Of a stretch of 64,000 nt of DNA, positions 27,201 through 34,870 are shown piece after piece (the stretch's first letter is position 1; each line of letters opens with the position of its first letter). The DNA is taken from the NCBI GenBank assembly GCA_902765855.1, contig CACXBF010000002.1, forward strand, positions 1 to 64,000, written 5' to 3'. The notes below the pieces were generated by a model. It did not search any database, was not told the DNA's origin, and was given only the letters and a program-made list of their open reading frames with translations. The DNA comes from an uncultured Ruminococcus sp. (GTDB lineage Bacteria > Bacillota > Clostridia > Oscillospirales > Acutalibacteraceae). A program made the position numbers and the translations under genes.

Positions 27201-29467
27201 CAAATGCTACAAGTGTTATAGGCTGTCTTGTTGAGGGTGCAGACGCAGCACCGCCAAAGCTTCCGGTAGACCTCCATGTTTCATCAACAACAAATAATAG
27301 TGCAACATTAAAATGGACTAATACTGTAAACTATCTAAAAAAACCACAATCATATAAAATGTACTATTCTAAGTCGCAGACAGGCAACTATTCACCTGTA
27401 AGAGAAAACGGAAAAGATGTTGTTATTTCTGGTGAGGCTGATAGCTATACTGTAAACGGACTTAACGAAAATACTACATATTACTTTAAATTGCAGGCTT
27501 ATTCTACTAAAGATGCCAGCGGAATTTCAAGTGTGTTTGGCCCATATGCTTATGGAAAAACTAAGGGTGGTTCTACCGAGGCAATTATAGTAGAACAACC
27601 ATTGGATTTATATAAAAATATTGGCGAAGCACCGATATTCAATATAAATGCTGCTTCGAGTAATCCTGAAAATACTCTCAGCTACAAGTGGCAAAAACTT
27701 GTTGTAGGCACTTATCTTGCAGAATGGAAAGATATAGAGCAGGAATTTGGAGAATCAAGTTCATTTAATGCAGCATATTTTGCAGAAAATGGCGTTATCA
27801 ATGAGGCTAATGCAAAAAATCTTGATAAAACCGTTTATCGTTGCATAGTTACCGAACATTCTAAAAATGGTAATGATTATAGTGAAGTTATAAGCCGAGC
27901 AGCAGTTCTTAACATAGGTGGAGAGCAATCTTATGCCTTTGATAAAGACGAAAATGGAAAATTTATCATAAAAACATATAATGACTTAGTAACACTTTCT
28001 CAGCTTGTTGATTATGAATATTCTTTATATGGTTCTGCTGATTATATTCTCGAAAATAATATAGTTGCACCAAATGATTCTGAGTGGACAAAGGGAATAG
28101 GTTCAGCAATTTATGATAAGCCTTTCAACGGAAGCTTTGACGGAAACGGCTATATAATCTTCGGTTTGAATGTAAATAATTCCGGGTATGGCGGTCTTTT
28201 TGAAAGAATAGGAACAAAAGGAATAGTCAAAGATTTATTCGTTATAGACTGCGATTATAATACTACTTCGGAATATGCTGGCGGTATTGCTGCAATAAAT
28301 GACGGCTTGATAGACCACTGCATAAGCGGTATTGCTTTAACCACAGGTCGTACATTTGATAAAAATGGACAATCTATAAAGCTTTCAGATTATAACTCCA
28401 ATATAAAAGGCGTTACAAGTGGTGGTGTAGCTGCTGTAAATAACGGAAATATAAAAGGGTGCAGAAATGCTTCTGTGGTAGCCGGAACAGAGGTTTGTGG
28501 AGGAATTACAGGCATAAACAACGAAAAAGGAAATATATATGGTTGTGCAAGCAATATCACAATAGGTAATTCATCTTCAAAATTAAAAGGCGGCTTAGCA
28601 GGAAAGAACTTCGGTTCAATAGCTTCTTCATATACTTCTGCTAAGATTTCAAATGCAACTGACGAAAATGCAGGCTCTATTGCAGGTCTTAATGCTTCTG
28701 AAAATGTAAAGAATGTATTTTATCATACTACAAATGGTATTAAAGCTGTCGGAAGCAATTCAACAGTTATTCCTGATGATACAAATAAGAATAAGCTGAA
28801 ATCAGAAATGCTGACCAAAGAATTTGTAGATGAGCTTAATTCTGTTACAGATGATTCAGTTGAGTGGATTTATAATGCAAATACTAAACTCAATAATAAT
28901 TACCCAACAATAAAGTGTGATTTTTATAAGCAGTTGTCTAAAAACCTTGAAAATGGAATTGAAATAAAAGGTCTAATGCATAGTTCGCTTCAAATTAACA
29001 GCAAGGATTTTAATGCTAATGATGAAAACTATAAAAAGCTTCTAAGCTATGCAGGCAATAAAAATATAGTTTCTTCTTATAATTTGACTCTTACTGACTC
29101 AGACGGAAATTATATTCCATCTAATCTTTGGTATTTGCCTGGAGTAGAAATTTCAGTTCCTGTAAGTTCTTCAAACGAGCTTTCTGTTGTCGGAATTACA
29201 GACGATGGAGAAATAAAAGAATGTGAAGTGCTTTCTATTAATGACGGCAAGCTCACATTCAAATCAGACAATATTGCTTCATTTGCATTACTTTCAAGTA
29301 ATACTTCGAGCCAACCGAATGATAGTTCAAAAGATAATTCAATAAATAATTCTGTTGTAAACACAGGAGATTATAATTATTCTTTTGTATATATTTTAAT
29401 TATATCATCAATAGCAGTAATTGTGCTTACATCATGGCTAAGGAGGAGAAAAGTTGAAAAAGACTAA
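24293..29467 (+). CDS. giant multidomain surface protein with GLUG repeats and NTGD sorting signal
   Basis: About 1,724 residues. A signal peptide is followed by two FG-GAP-like calcium loops (VGDFDGDNYED near 255; MDLDGDGNKE near 384), so the N-terminal third is probably a beta-propeller. A long Ser/Thr/Gly-rich region (about 630-970) is unassigned. A fibronectin III domain spans about 990-1090, an Ig-like domain about 1098-1215, and GLUG-type repeats (GGIAAINDG, GGVAAVNNG, GGLAGKN) about 1265-1480. The end has NTGD near 1690, a membrane helix and a WLRRRKVEKD tail. ATG 24293 is chosen on spacing from AAAGGT; 24287 and 24302 are alternatives. It is probably an adhesin or glycan-binding protein, anchored by a sortase from elsewhere. 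Confidence 0.82.
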   Translation: MKNMLKEFSVKALSILLTMCISSSMFAVSANALNNEKKGTESIPVQKISQKSVSSESQAEDDGRADYMSKEQYSQLGFNSFQDPELFDENDTTNPLEGYKPSILSELYMGQGNHSKGDVCEAYILENAKDYNSLDIETFKKNKLSYSNQYKYDKANARGKRQYQTSTTRSIKLGDLSREDYIKDSIIQCSLFLDGNDDKKSKLGFLVYDYSKEKSGENKLEEKFERIEILDDKSKFVQDIEVQESSGYMGITVGDFDGDNYEDIAVYFSYRNNPKIGIFTQSKNENKPLFEWKYSVDLKSISSDFNCCKDTNRPLVSLSTTDISGSDDLVISVTMPYSNDHDFCKDGYTAIYKWENNQPAQKYCDKGEGSGGRMKFTSSATMDLDGDGNKELVIAANKNYNYSNKKSRGDMSKSENLVNIVLWENGSYCNAWSEPKIIEAIDWIKKDKDRKEPVAITGTRFNQNSEKATLFVEGVFYDFIPSTDGETANERIKNGKFNTNSKFDGSTGDNNAFVHLAVSASFVESDRLVEQTLVVIGDEYSGDKDKIYLDIYWCHFNGGSIKIECKNNDYFSKADEDDYATFFTLWPIDIDNDTTYMKYTGKTVGWSNPAVHSVMLSAPYWSELDYGSAMTARGSTSYSISTGTTNTTTGNWNLGLGISFAASFNVGVLGQHCSFGFNIDGAGQYVGSYQTSHTKTETLTFTSGGGEDYVALITVPIVSYHYDQWIPEHEVTEEEVEYYNGDGKCPSVGEVVPGEFKKMSVNVQLNPANSCIPVSDYNKVVEEFNRTAEDNYKLQTVDVDSLYAGRNPGDPSTYATDEFGISSLNKDDKESYSVSNNAAAVNVNGSSTTSIAMGEGSSSSTSNGFSFSLKLGATSSISFGVDVASIFVAKQTFKISGSVSLGGGCTWATANSENITYTTTFASLPESAKTETTSAGTASSAYAFTAKEVKWNPKELGSSNIQTVDGIELTNATSVIGCLVEGADAAPPKLPVDLHVSSTTNNSATLKWTNTVNYLKKPQSYKMYYSKSQTGNYSPVRENGKDVVISGEADSYTVNGLNENTTYYFKLQAYSTKDASGISSVFGPYAYGKTKGGSTEAIIVEQPLDLYKNIGEAPIFNINAASSNPENTLSYKWQKLVVGTYLAEWKDIEQEFGESSSFNAAYFAENGVINEANAKNLDKTVYRCIVTEHSKNGNDYSEVISRAAVLNIGGEQSYAFDKDENGKFIIKTYNDLVTLSQLVDYEYSLYGSADYILENNIVAPNDSEWTKGIGSAIYDKPFNGSFDGNGYIIFGLNVNNSGYGGLFERIGTKGIVKDLFVIDCDYNTTSEYAGGIAAINDGLIDHCISGIALTTGRTFDKNGQSIKLSDYNSNIKGVTSGGVAAVNNGNIKGCRNASVVAGTEVCGGITGINNEKGNIYGCASNITIGNSSSKLKGGLAGKNFGSIASSYTSAKISNATDENAGSIAGLNASENVKNVFYHTTNGIKAVGSNSTVIPDDTNKNKLKSEMLTKEFVDELNSVTDDSVEWIYNANTKLNNNYPTIKCDFYKQLSKNLENGIEIKGLMHSSLQINSKDFNANDENYKKLLSYAGNKNIVSSYNLTLTDSDGNYIPSNLWYLPGVEISVPVSSSNELSVVGITDDGEIKECEVLSINDGKLTFKSDNIASFALLSSNTSSQPNDSSKDNSINNSVVNTGDYNYSFVYILIISSIAVIVLTSWLRRRKVEKD

Positions 29468-29969
29468 GAAAAAGACATTAATAATAGTGATAATTTCAGT
29501 TGTTATTGTACTTGCTTTAGCCATATCAGCATTCTTTATTATTAAATCTATGAATAATGAAGAAACGCAAGCAGATTCAAATGGAGTAGTCGGCAAAGTA
29601 TCAGCTGGCTGGAATACAGGGCTTCCCGAAGAATCAAAAAAATCTACAGAAAGTTCTTCAAGTGGTACACAGATTCCGGGATACGGTACAGCAAAAATGA
29701 AAGCAGGGGATACTCAACTGCATTTAAGCATAGGAAATCCTAAAGAAAATAACTGCGGATTTTATGCAACACTCCAGCTTGAAGACGGCACGGTATTGTA
29801 TAAATCAGAGCTTTTAAAACCGGGATATGGCTTAACAGAAGTTCCGCTTCAACAAACTCTTAAAAAAGGCACATATGATGCAGAAGTTTTTTATGAATGC
29901 GTAACGCTTGACGAAGAGCAATCTCCACTTAATTCTGCAAAGTCTAAATTTAAACTGGTTGTTAATTGA
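29454..29969 (+). CDS. membrane-anchored extracellular protein of the surface locus, unknown function
   Basis: 171 residues. A basic N-terminus, one membrane helix (about 8-30), a Ser-rich linker (about 40-75) and a beta-rich C-terminal domain (about 78-171: HLSIGNPKENNCGFYATLQL ... KKGTYDAEVFYECVTL). The TTG start sits behind AAGGAGG and overlaps the giant gene by 14 bases. It is probably type II oriented, with the beta domain outside. I do not recognise the domain. Tight coupling suggests it helps fold, anchor or sense the surface proteins around it. Confidence 0.75.
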   Translation: MKKTKKKTLIIVIISVVIVLALAISAFFIIKSMNNEETQADSNGVVGKVSAGWNTGLPEESKKSTESSSSGTQIPGYGTAKMKAGDTQLHLSIGNPKENNCGFYATLQLEDGTVLYKSELLKPGYGLTEVPLQQTLKKGTYDAEVFYECVTLDEEQSPLNSAKSKFKLVVN

Positions 29970-30007
29970 TATTAACATATATTTTATTTTGGAAAGGATG
30001 TTTTATT

Positions 30008-30604
30008 ATGAAAACAAGAAAAATTTTAGCATTATCTATGGCGGTCGCAACAGTGGCTACTGTATCAACAGCAGCTTTTGCAGCAGAATTGACTCCAAGT
30101 TCTCAAACCGGAAATACAGAAGTAACAGCAAATATTCAAGACCCTGGAGCAGTAAACTATACTATAACTATTCCTGATAAGGTCGATTTCGGAACTTTAA
30201 CACAGCCTGAAACTGATACTGATAGTTTTAAAGATGTGAACTTTACTGTTACTGCAACAAAAATAGAAAATCTTTCTGATAACAATCGTGTAGCAGTTGC
30301 TGTTAAGGATAAAGATGCAACTGTAGATGATGACCAATTTTACATAACTCAAAAGACTTCACCTAACACAAAACTTATGTACTTAGTATATGATACAGAT
30401 ACAATAGGAGAAAGTGATAATCATTTGGCTGAGGGTGAAATGGGTAATGACGGATATAACTTTGCATACTTTAAAAATCAAGGACAAAGTGCAACAGGAA
30501 CAATCAGACTTAATCAAAAGCAACTTTATGGCAAGGATATAGCTGAAATTGCAGGCGATTATAGTGGAACTATGGTATTCACTTCTTCAATACTTACATT
30601 TTAA
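30008..30604 (+). CDS. secreted beta-rich surface protein, paralog 1
   Basis: 198 residues. A cleavable signal peptide (ends STAAFA-AE) precedes a Cys-free beta-rich body: TEVTANIQ, YTITIPDKVDFGTL, and a C-terminal AGDYSGTMVFTSSI strand. There is no LPXTG, no WxL motif and no membrane anchor. It is about 60% identical by eye to the next gene, with near-identical first 12 codons and last 30 residues. ATG 30008 is chosen behind GGAAAGG; an upstream extension lacks a signal peptide. It could be a fibre subunit or a non-covalently bound wall protein. Confidence 0.8.
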   Translation: MKTRKILALSMAVATVATVSTAAFAAELTPSSQTGNTEVTANIQDPGAVNYTITIPDKVDFGTLTQPETDTDSFKDVNFTVTATKIENLSDNNRVAVAVKDKDATVDDDQFYITQKTSPNTKLMYLVYDTDTIGESDNHLAEGEMGNDGYNFAYFKNQGQSATGTIRLNQKQLYGKDIAEIAGDYSGTMVFTSSILTF

Positions 30605-30645
30605 ATAGATAAAATTATACTTTTATATCAAAAGGGTGAGTCATT

Positions 30646-31245
30646 ATGAAAACAAGAAAAATTTTAGCATTATCTATGGCAGTAGCAACAATGGTTACCG
30701 CGTCAACAGCAGCTTTTGCAGCAGAATTGACTCCAAATTCTCCAGTCGGAGAAACTGAAATAGCAGCAAATATTCAAGCTTCTGGAGAAATAAGTTATGT
30801 TATAACCATTCCTGATAAGGTTGACTTCGGAACTTTAACACCGCCTGAAACTGATACTGATAGCTTTAAAGATGTACCTTATGAAGTTACAGCAGTGAAT
30901 ATAGAGGGTCTTTCTGAAGATCAATATGTATTGGTTCGTATTAAGGACAAGGATGCAACTGAAGAGGATGGCAAATTCTATTTAACTCAAAAAACATCAC
31001 CTAATACAAAATTCATATATGATGTATACAATGTTTCTCCTATAGAGGATTATTATCTTCCTTTTGCTGTTGTTCCGATGACAGAACCTAACGGATATTT
31101 TTTTGTAGCTTTTGATAAGGTAGGTGCAAAAACCACAGGAACACTCAGATTTAACCAAAAGCAACTTTATGGCAAGGATATATCCGAAATTGCAGGCGAT
31201 TATAGCGGAACTATGGTATTTACTTCTTCAATACTTACAGTTTAA
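30646..31245 (+). CDS. secreted beta-rich surface protein, paralog 2
   Basis: 199 residues, tandem paralog of the preceding gene. It has the same signal peptide, YVITIPDKVDFGTLTPPETD, FYLTQKTSPNTKFIYDVY, and the ending FNQKQLYGKDISEIAGDYSG. Differences cluster in the middle (about 85-150), as expected for a variable exposed face. The leader TTATACTTTTATAT plus AAAGGGTGAGTCATT before the ATG is also duplicated before the third copy. The function is unknown. Confidence 0.8.
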   Translation: MKTRKILALSMAVATMVTASTAAFAAELTPNSPVGETEIAANIQASGEISYVITIPDKVDFGTLTPPETDTDSFKDVPYEVTAVNIEGLSEDQYVLVRIKDKDATEEDGKFYLTQKTSPNTKFIYDVYNVSPIEDYYLPFAVVPMTEPNGYFFVAFDKVGAKTTGTLRFNQKQLYGKDISEIAGDYSGTMVFTSSILTV

Positions 31246-31291
31246 ATATAAGAAACAAAATTATACTTTTATATTGAAAGGGTGAGTCATT

Positions 31292-31465
31292 ATGAAAGCA
31301 AGAAGAATTTTAGCACTTTCTATGGCTGTCACGACATTCAAACAAACAGAAGAAGTGATAACAGGAACATTTAGACTAAATCAGAAACAGCTTTATGACA
31401 AAGATATATATGAAATAGCAGGTGAATACACTGAAAATATGGTATTTACCTCTTCAATAGTCTAA
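31292..31465 (+). pseudogene. third paralog with large in-frame internal deletion
   Basis: An in-frame 57-residue remnant. It starts MKARRILALSMAVTT, like the signal peptide of the two preceding paralogs, then jumps directly to ITGTFRLNQKQLYDKD and EIAGEYTENMVFTSSI, the paralog C-terminus. About 135 residues are missing, including the signal-peptide core. The upstream leader with AAAGGGTGAGTCATT is intact. It is probably the product of a deletion after tandem duplication. Whether it is translated into a small protein is unknown. Confidence 0.75.
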
Positions 31466-31485
31466 AACAATAGAGATAGTATAAT

Positions 31486-31809
31486 ATGAATACAGATATT
31501 TTCAAAAAAGCTTTTTGTTTAGTTTTATATTTGTTTCTGATTATGGCATTTTCAATACCTGCATTTGCAAGATTTGAAGGCGATATAGAGGTTGTGGCTC
31601 GTATAGAAGCTGAATCCTCTGAAATATGTAGTTCAGATATCCCAGAAAGTTCAGATACTTCGGAAAGCATAATTTCATCTGATAAGACAGATAGCGAGGC
31701 TGTAAAAACAGGTGATTCATCAACAATTTGGATAATTGTTTTAACAATATCTATATCAATGGTTGTAGTTATAATTTCTTTTCGTAAAAGAAATAAAAAA
31801 TTAAATTAA
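31486..31809 (+). CDS. small wall-anchored protein with VKTGD sorting signal
   Basis: 107 residues. A signal peptide (about 1-28, ending AFA-RF), a short strand (GDIEVVARIEAE), a Ser/Glu/Asp-rich stretch (about 42-68), VKTGDSS (about 70-76), a membrane helix (about 77-96) and an FRKRNKK tail. The mature extracellular part is only about 45 residues, so it could be a wall-anchored base or cap for the non-anchored paralogs upstream. No start-proximal GGAGG is evident, so translation may be coupled to the upstream remnant. Confidence 0.7.
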   Translation: MNTDIFKKAFCLVLYLFLIMAFSIPAFARFEGDIEVVARIEAESSEICSSDIPESSDTSESIISSDKTDSEAVKTGDSSTIWIIVLTISISMVVVIISFRKRNKKLN

Positions 31810-31820
31810 GTTTCAGAAAA

Positions 31821-31853
31821 TCGGCATTGTTTTTAACAATGTCGATGTTTTTA
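31821..31853 (+). terminator. terminator of the surface-protein operon
   Basis: ATCGGCATTGTT and AACAATGTCGAT pair across a short loop, followed by GTTTTTAT. Confidence 0.75.
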
Positions 31854-31868
31854 TAAAATTAAGCATAA

Positions 31869-31917
31869 GAAAATCACCCCATATTCAATTTATCTGAATA
31901 TAGGGTGATTTTTTTAG
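31869..31917. terminator. bidirectional terminator
   Basis: AAAATCACCC-ATATTCA pairs with TGAATATAGGGTGATTTTTTT. It has A- and T-runs on both sides and sits between convergent genes. Confidence 0.75.
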
Positions 31918-31929
31918 ATTATAAAGCTT

Positions 31930-32220
31930 TTAAGCAACCGTATAGATTTTAACCTCAGGGTCAGCGTCCCATAATGGCTGAAGCCCTACAAATACATCAT
32001 TCTTGAAAAGTTCGCTTGAAAGATAAGCCTGTGCATTTTCAACAGAGTCAAAACCATGAAGAACCTGAACATCTTCATCACGAATAAGCAAATTCTTGGT
32101 CAAAGCACCCTTGATAGTATCAAGAAATGGCTGACGATAGTCATTATATACCTTAGCGGCAGCAGGACGATTATTGTTGCTGATTTTCATTGTGATTTCC
32201 AAATAAGCTTTTACATTCAT
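31930..32220 (-). CDS. small protein, probably of dimeric alpha-beta barrel (ABM-like) fold
   Basis: 96 residues, no signal peptide. The N-terminal strand MNVKAYLEITMKI, a helix, the strand DEDVQVLHGFDSVENAQAYLSSELF and the C-terminal strand VKIYTVA follow the ferredoxin-like pattern of antibiotic-biosynthesis-monooxygenase-like proteins. No active site can be named. The start ATG follows GGAGG. It is monocistronic. Confidence 0.6.
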   Translation of the reverse strand: MNVKAYLEITMKISNNNRPAAAKVYNDYRQPFLDTIKGALTKNLLIRDEDVQVLHGFDSVENAQAYLSSELFKNDVFVGLQPLWDADPEVKIYTVA

Positions 32221-32401
32221 AGTTGATAACCTCCGAAAGTTTTTATTTGCTCATTGAGCTTGTGCTTATTATATGAGATTTACTTCCGAAGTAAAAGATA
32301 TAAGTTAATTTATGAGTTACTAATAAATTTCATAGTGACTTGTTTTTGTGTAGTGATTTTTTTATAATTATGTTGTTATATAAATGAATGGAGAATTTTA
32401 G

Positions 32402-32977
32402 ATGCTGTTTAATATGCTTGGCTATATGCTGATAAGTTCATTTACACCAGGACCTGGAAATATACTTGCCTTAAACACAATGGTAAATTACGGCTGGAAA
32501 AAAGGAAGACGCTTAGTTTTAGGAATAGGTATAGGCTATCTTGTGGTTCAGTATATGTGTACGCTTGCAGTATATTTTCTGAATGCTTATTTAAATAATG
32601 CAATGGTATATATAAAATATTTAGGTGCAGTATATCTTATATGGTTTGCATTACATATAGCATTAAGCAAAAAATACGAACAGAACAATAAAAAAGAAGC
32701 AAGCTTTACGGTTGGATTCTTTATGCAGCTTGTTAATGTAAAGATATATTTTTATTGTATGACCTTGCTTTCAGCATATATTATTCCAATGATGTCGGAT
32801 ATGACAGCAGTTTTATTGATGGGAATTTTTGTTGTATTTATAGGTTGCACTGCAACACTGACTTGGGCTTTTCTCGGAATAAAGCTGGAAAAATTTTATA
32901 AAGCACATTTCAAAGTATGCAATGTCATTCTTGCTTTATTCTTAGTGTATTGTGCAGTAAATATTATATGGAGTTGA
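32402..32977 (+). CDS. LysE/RhtB family amino-acid exporter
   Basis: A 191-residue membrane protein with about six helices. The LysE-family signature TPGPGNILALNTMVNYGWKK is at the N-terminus, as expected. It exports amino acids or related metabolites; the substrate is unknown. GGAG precedes the ATG. The stop lies 5 bases before the HxlR regulator start, so the two form an exporter-regulator unit. Confidence 0.88.
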   Translation: MLFNMLGYMLISSFTPGPGNILALNTMVNYGWKKGRRLVLGIGIGYLVVQYMCTLAVYFLNAYLNNAMVYIKYLGAVYLIWFALHIALSKKYEQNNKKEASFTVGFFMQLVNVKIYFYCMTLLSAYIIPMMSDMTAVLLMGIFVVFIGCTATLTWAFLGIKLEKFYKAHFKVCNVILALFLVYCAVNIIWS

Positions 32978-32982
32978 TTAAA

Positions 32983-33360
32983 ATGTATCAGCATAAAATG
33001 GAAAAAGATATTCGTTGTCCGCTCGAATACGGACTTCAAATTTTCGGTGGTAAATGGAAATCAAGAATTATTTGTGTCCTTGCTGAAAAAGGAACTTTGC
33101 GATATAGTATGCTCCGCAAGGAGATGAGTAATATCACTGACGCTGTATTGGCAACTACTTTAAAAGAGCTTATCTCCGATGGGATTGTTGCAAGGCAGTC
33201 TTATGACGAAATTCCTCCGAGAGTGGAATATTGCCTTACAGAAAAAGGCAAATCAGTAATACCGATTTTGCAAAGTATTTGTAAATGGTCAGGTGCGTAT
33301 CATAAGGAAGACAATGAAAATACTTTGCTGCAATGTCAGAAATGCGATTATAATAACTAA
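32983..33360 (+). CDS. HxlR-type MarR-like transcriptional regulator
   Basis: 125 residues, winged helix of the HxlR family: RCPLEYGLQIFGGKWKSRII, RYSMLRKEMSNITDAVLATTLKEL and PPRVEYCLTEKGKSVIPIL. Conserved Cys near residue 12 is a redox/electrophile sensor site in several family members. ATG 32983 is chosen because GGAG lies 8 bases before it. The C-terminus has an extra C-x-x-C pair (LQCQKCDYNN). It probably regulates the LysE exporter and the acetyltransferase around it. Confidence 0.85.
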   Translation: MYQHKMEKDIRCPLEYGLQIFGGKWKSRIICVLAEKGTLRYSMLRKEMSNITDAVLATTLKELISDGIVARQSYDEIPPRVEYCLTEKGKSVIPILQSICKWSGAYHKEDNENTLLQCQKCDYNN

Positions 33361-33371
33361 GGGTGAGATAT

Positions 33372-33785
33372 ATGGAAATAAGATATACCGAAGAAAAAAT
33401 ATTCGCTAAAGAACAGATAGAAAAACTCTTTCTATCTGTTGGGTGGGTATCTGGAGAATATCCAAACAGATTATATAAAGCTTTGAAAAATTCCTCAACA
33501 GTTGTTACAGCGTGGAGTGGGGAAGAGCTTGTTGGCCTTGTAAGAGTTTTAGATGACAGCGAATTAGTTGCTTATATCCACTATCTTCTTGTAAATCCAA
33601 AATATCAAGGTAATGGAATTGCGGCTCATTTAGTTAAGTACATAAAAGAGAAATATAAAAATTATCTTTACATAGAGCTTATGCCAGAGGAAAAGAAGAA
33701 TGTGCCATTTTATGAAAAATATGGCTTTAAAGTTATGGAAGGCGGTACGGCTATGTTCCTAAGCAATTATAGCGATAAGCGTTAA
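33372..33785 (+). CDS. GNAT family N-acetyltransferase
   Basis: 137 residues. Acetyl-CoA motif A is visible in LVNPKYQGNGIAAHLVKYI, and the closing motif is FYEKYGFKVMEGGTAMF. The substrate is unknown; the family often modifies small amines. ATG 33372 is chosen behind AAGGGTGAG. It is 11 bases after the HxlR regulator, so probably the same operon. Confidence 0.85.
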   Translation: MEIRYTEEKIFAKEQIEKLFLSVGWVSGEYPNRLYKALKNSSTVVTAWSGEELVGLVRVLDDSELVAYIHYLLVNPKYQGNGIAAHLVKYIKEKYKNYLYIELMPEEKKNVPFYEKYGFKVMEGGTAMFLSNYSDKR

Positions 33786-33790
33786 AGCTA

Positions 33791-34747
33791 TTATAAATCG
33801 TTAAATTCATTTAAGAACCATATATTCTTGACCTCAAAGCTTTTGCCGTTGAGGTATTCAAGACAGCCTGCGTCAGTTGTAAATTTAAATACAAGCTTAT
33901 ATGAATAAAGTGCCTGATATTTATAACCACTTTTGCGGTTGTATTCGTTTTTGCCGTATTTTGAATCGCCGAGCAAAGGATGTCCTATATAAGCCATATG
34001 AGCACGAATCTGATGTGTACGCCCTGTCAGTAAATCAACTTCAACAAGACTCAAACCATTCTTTTCAGAAAGAACACTATATTTTGTCTTAATTGTCTTT
34101 GCACCTTCACGAGGCTTACTACTGATATACACACGATTTTGTTTTTCGTTCTTTTCGAGATAGGCGGTCATTGTGTCAGCTTTTTTCTCAAAATTTCCGA
34201 CAGCAATGCAGAGATATAGTTTAATAAGCTCCCTGTCTTTCATCTTTTGGTTGAGTATTCGCAGAGCCTCGGCTGTTTTTGCGGCGATTACGATACCGCC
34301 TGTGTTGCGGTCAATTCTGTTGACAAGTGCAGGAGCAAAGGAATTTTCCTGCTCTGGATTGTATTCACCTTTTTCGTAAAGATAATGCTGTATTCTTGCA
34401 AGAGCTGAATCAAAGTGATAGTTTTCGTCAGGGTGGACAATAAGTCCGGGCTTTTTATCAATAAGCAGAATGTTCTCGTCCTCGTATACAACATCAAGCT
34501 TTAAAGGAGCTTTCATAAAGTCATATTCTGCCTTTTGCGGCTCGAAAAATTCGTCCTTAATATAAAGAGTAAGAATATCTCCCTCATTAAGCCTTGAAGA
34601 AATTTCACAGCGTTTGCCGTTGAGCTTGATATATTTAGTGCGGATATATTTATACATAAGAGCCTTTGGCATAGTCTTGAAGCGTTTTGTAAGGAACTTA
34701 TCAAGACGCTGTCCGGCATCATTTTTACCAATTTCTATTGTTCTCAT
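33791..34747 (-). CDS. RluA-family 23S rRNA pseudouridine synthase
   Basis: 319 residues. An S4 RNA-binding domain (about 12-75: QRLDKFLTKRF ... ISSRLNEGD) precedes the catalytic domain with the Asp of NRIDRNTGGIVIAAKT and LLTGRTHQIRAHMAYIGHPLLGD. The family is RluC/RluD; the exact target uridines cannot be read from sequence. ATG 34747 is chosen behind GAGAGG. It is divergent from proC, with a promoter in the gap. Confidence 0.92.
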   Translation of the reverse strand: MRTIEIGKNDAGQRLDKFLTKRFKTMPKALMYKYIRTKYIKLNGKRCEISSRLNEGDILTLYIKDEFFEPQKAEYDFMKAPLKLDVVYEDENILLIDKKPGLIVHPDENYHFDSALARIQHYLYEKGEYNPEQENSFAPALVNRIDRNTGGIVIAAKTAEALRILNQKMKDRELIKLYLCIAVGNFEKKADTMTAYLEKNEKQNRVYISSKPREGAKTIKTKYSVLSEKNGLSLVEVDLLTGRTHQIRAHMAYIGHPLLGDSKYGKNEYNRKSGYKYQALYSYKLVFKFTTDAGCLEYLNGKSFEVKNIWFLNEFNDL

Positions 34748-34775
34748 ATTATACCTCTCAAAGTCTTTTGATACG

Positions 34776-34804
34776 ATTATATCATTTAGGGCAGACAACT
34801 GCAA
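34776..34804 (-). promoter_or_regulatory. promoter of the pseudouridine synthase gene
   Basis: On the minus strand TTGCAG (34799-34804), 17 bases, TATAAT (34776-34781), about 30 bases before the start codon. Confidence 0.6.
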
Positions 34805-34870
34805 GGCAGTCCTTGATTTTTGCAGATAAATGTATTATCATAAAGAAAAACAGATTTTGGAGGGCTTATA

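Noticed and set aside
30008..31245. WxL-domain proteins
   Set aside because: The two paralogs lack any WxL motif and tryptophan altogether, and the DUF916/DUF3324 partners of WxL loci are absent.
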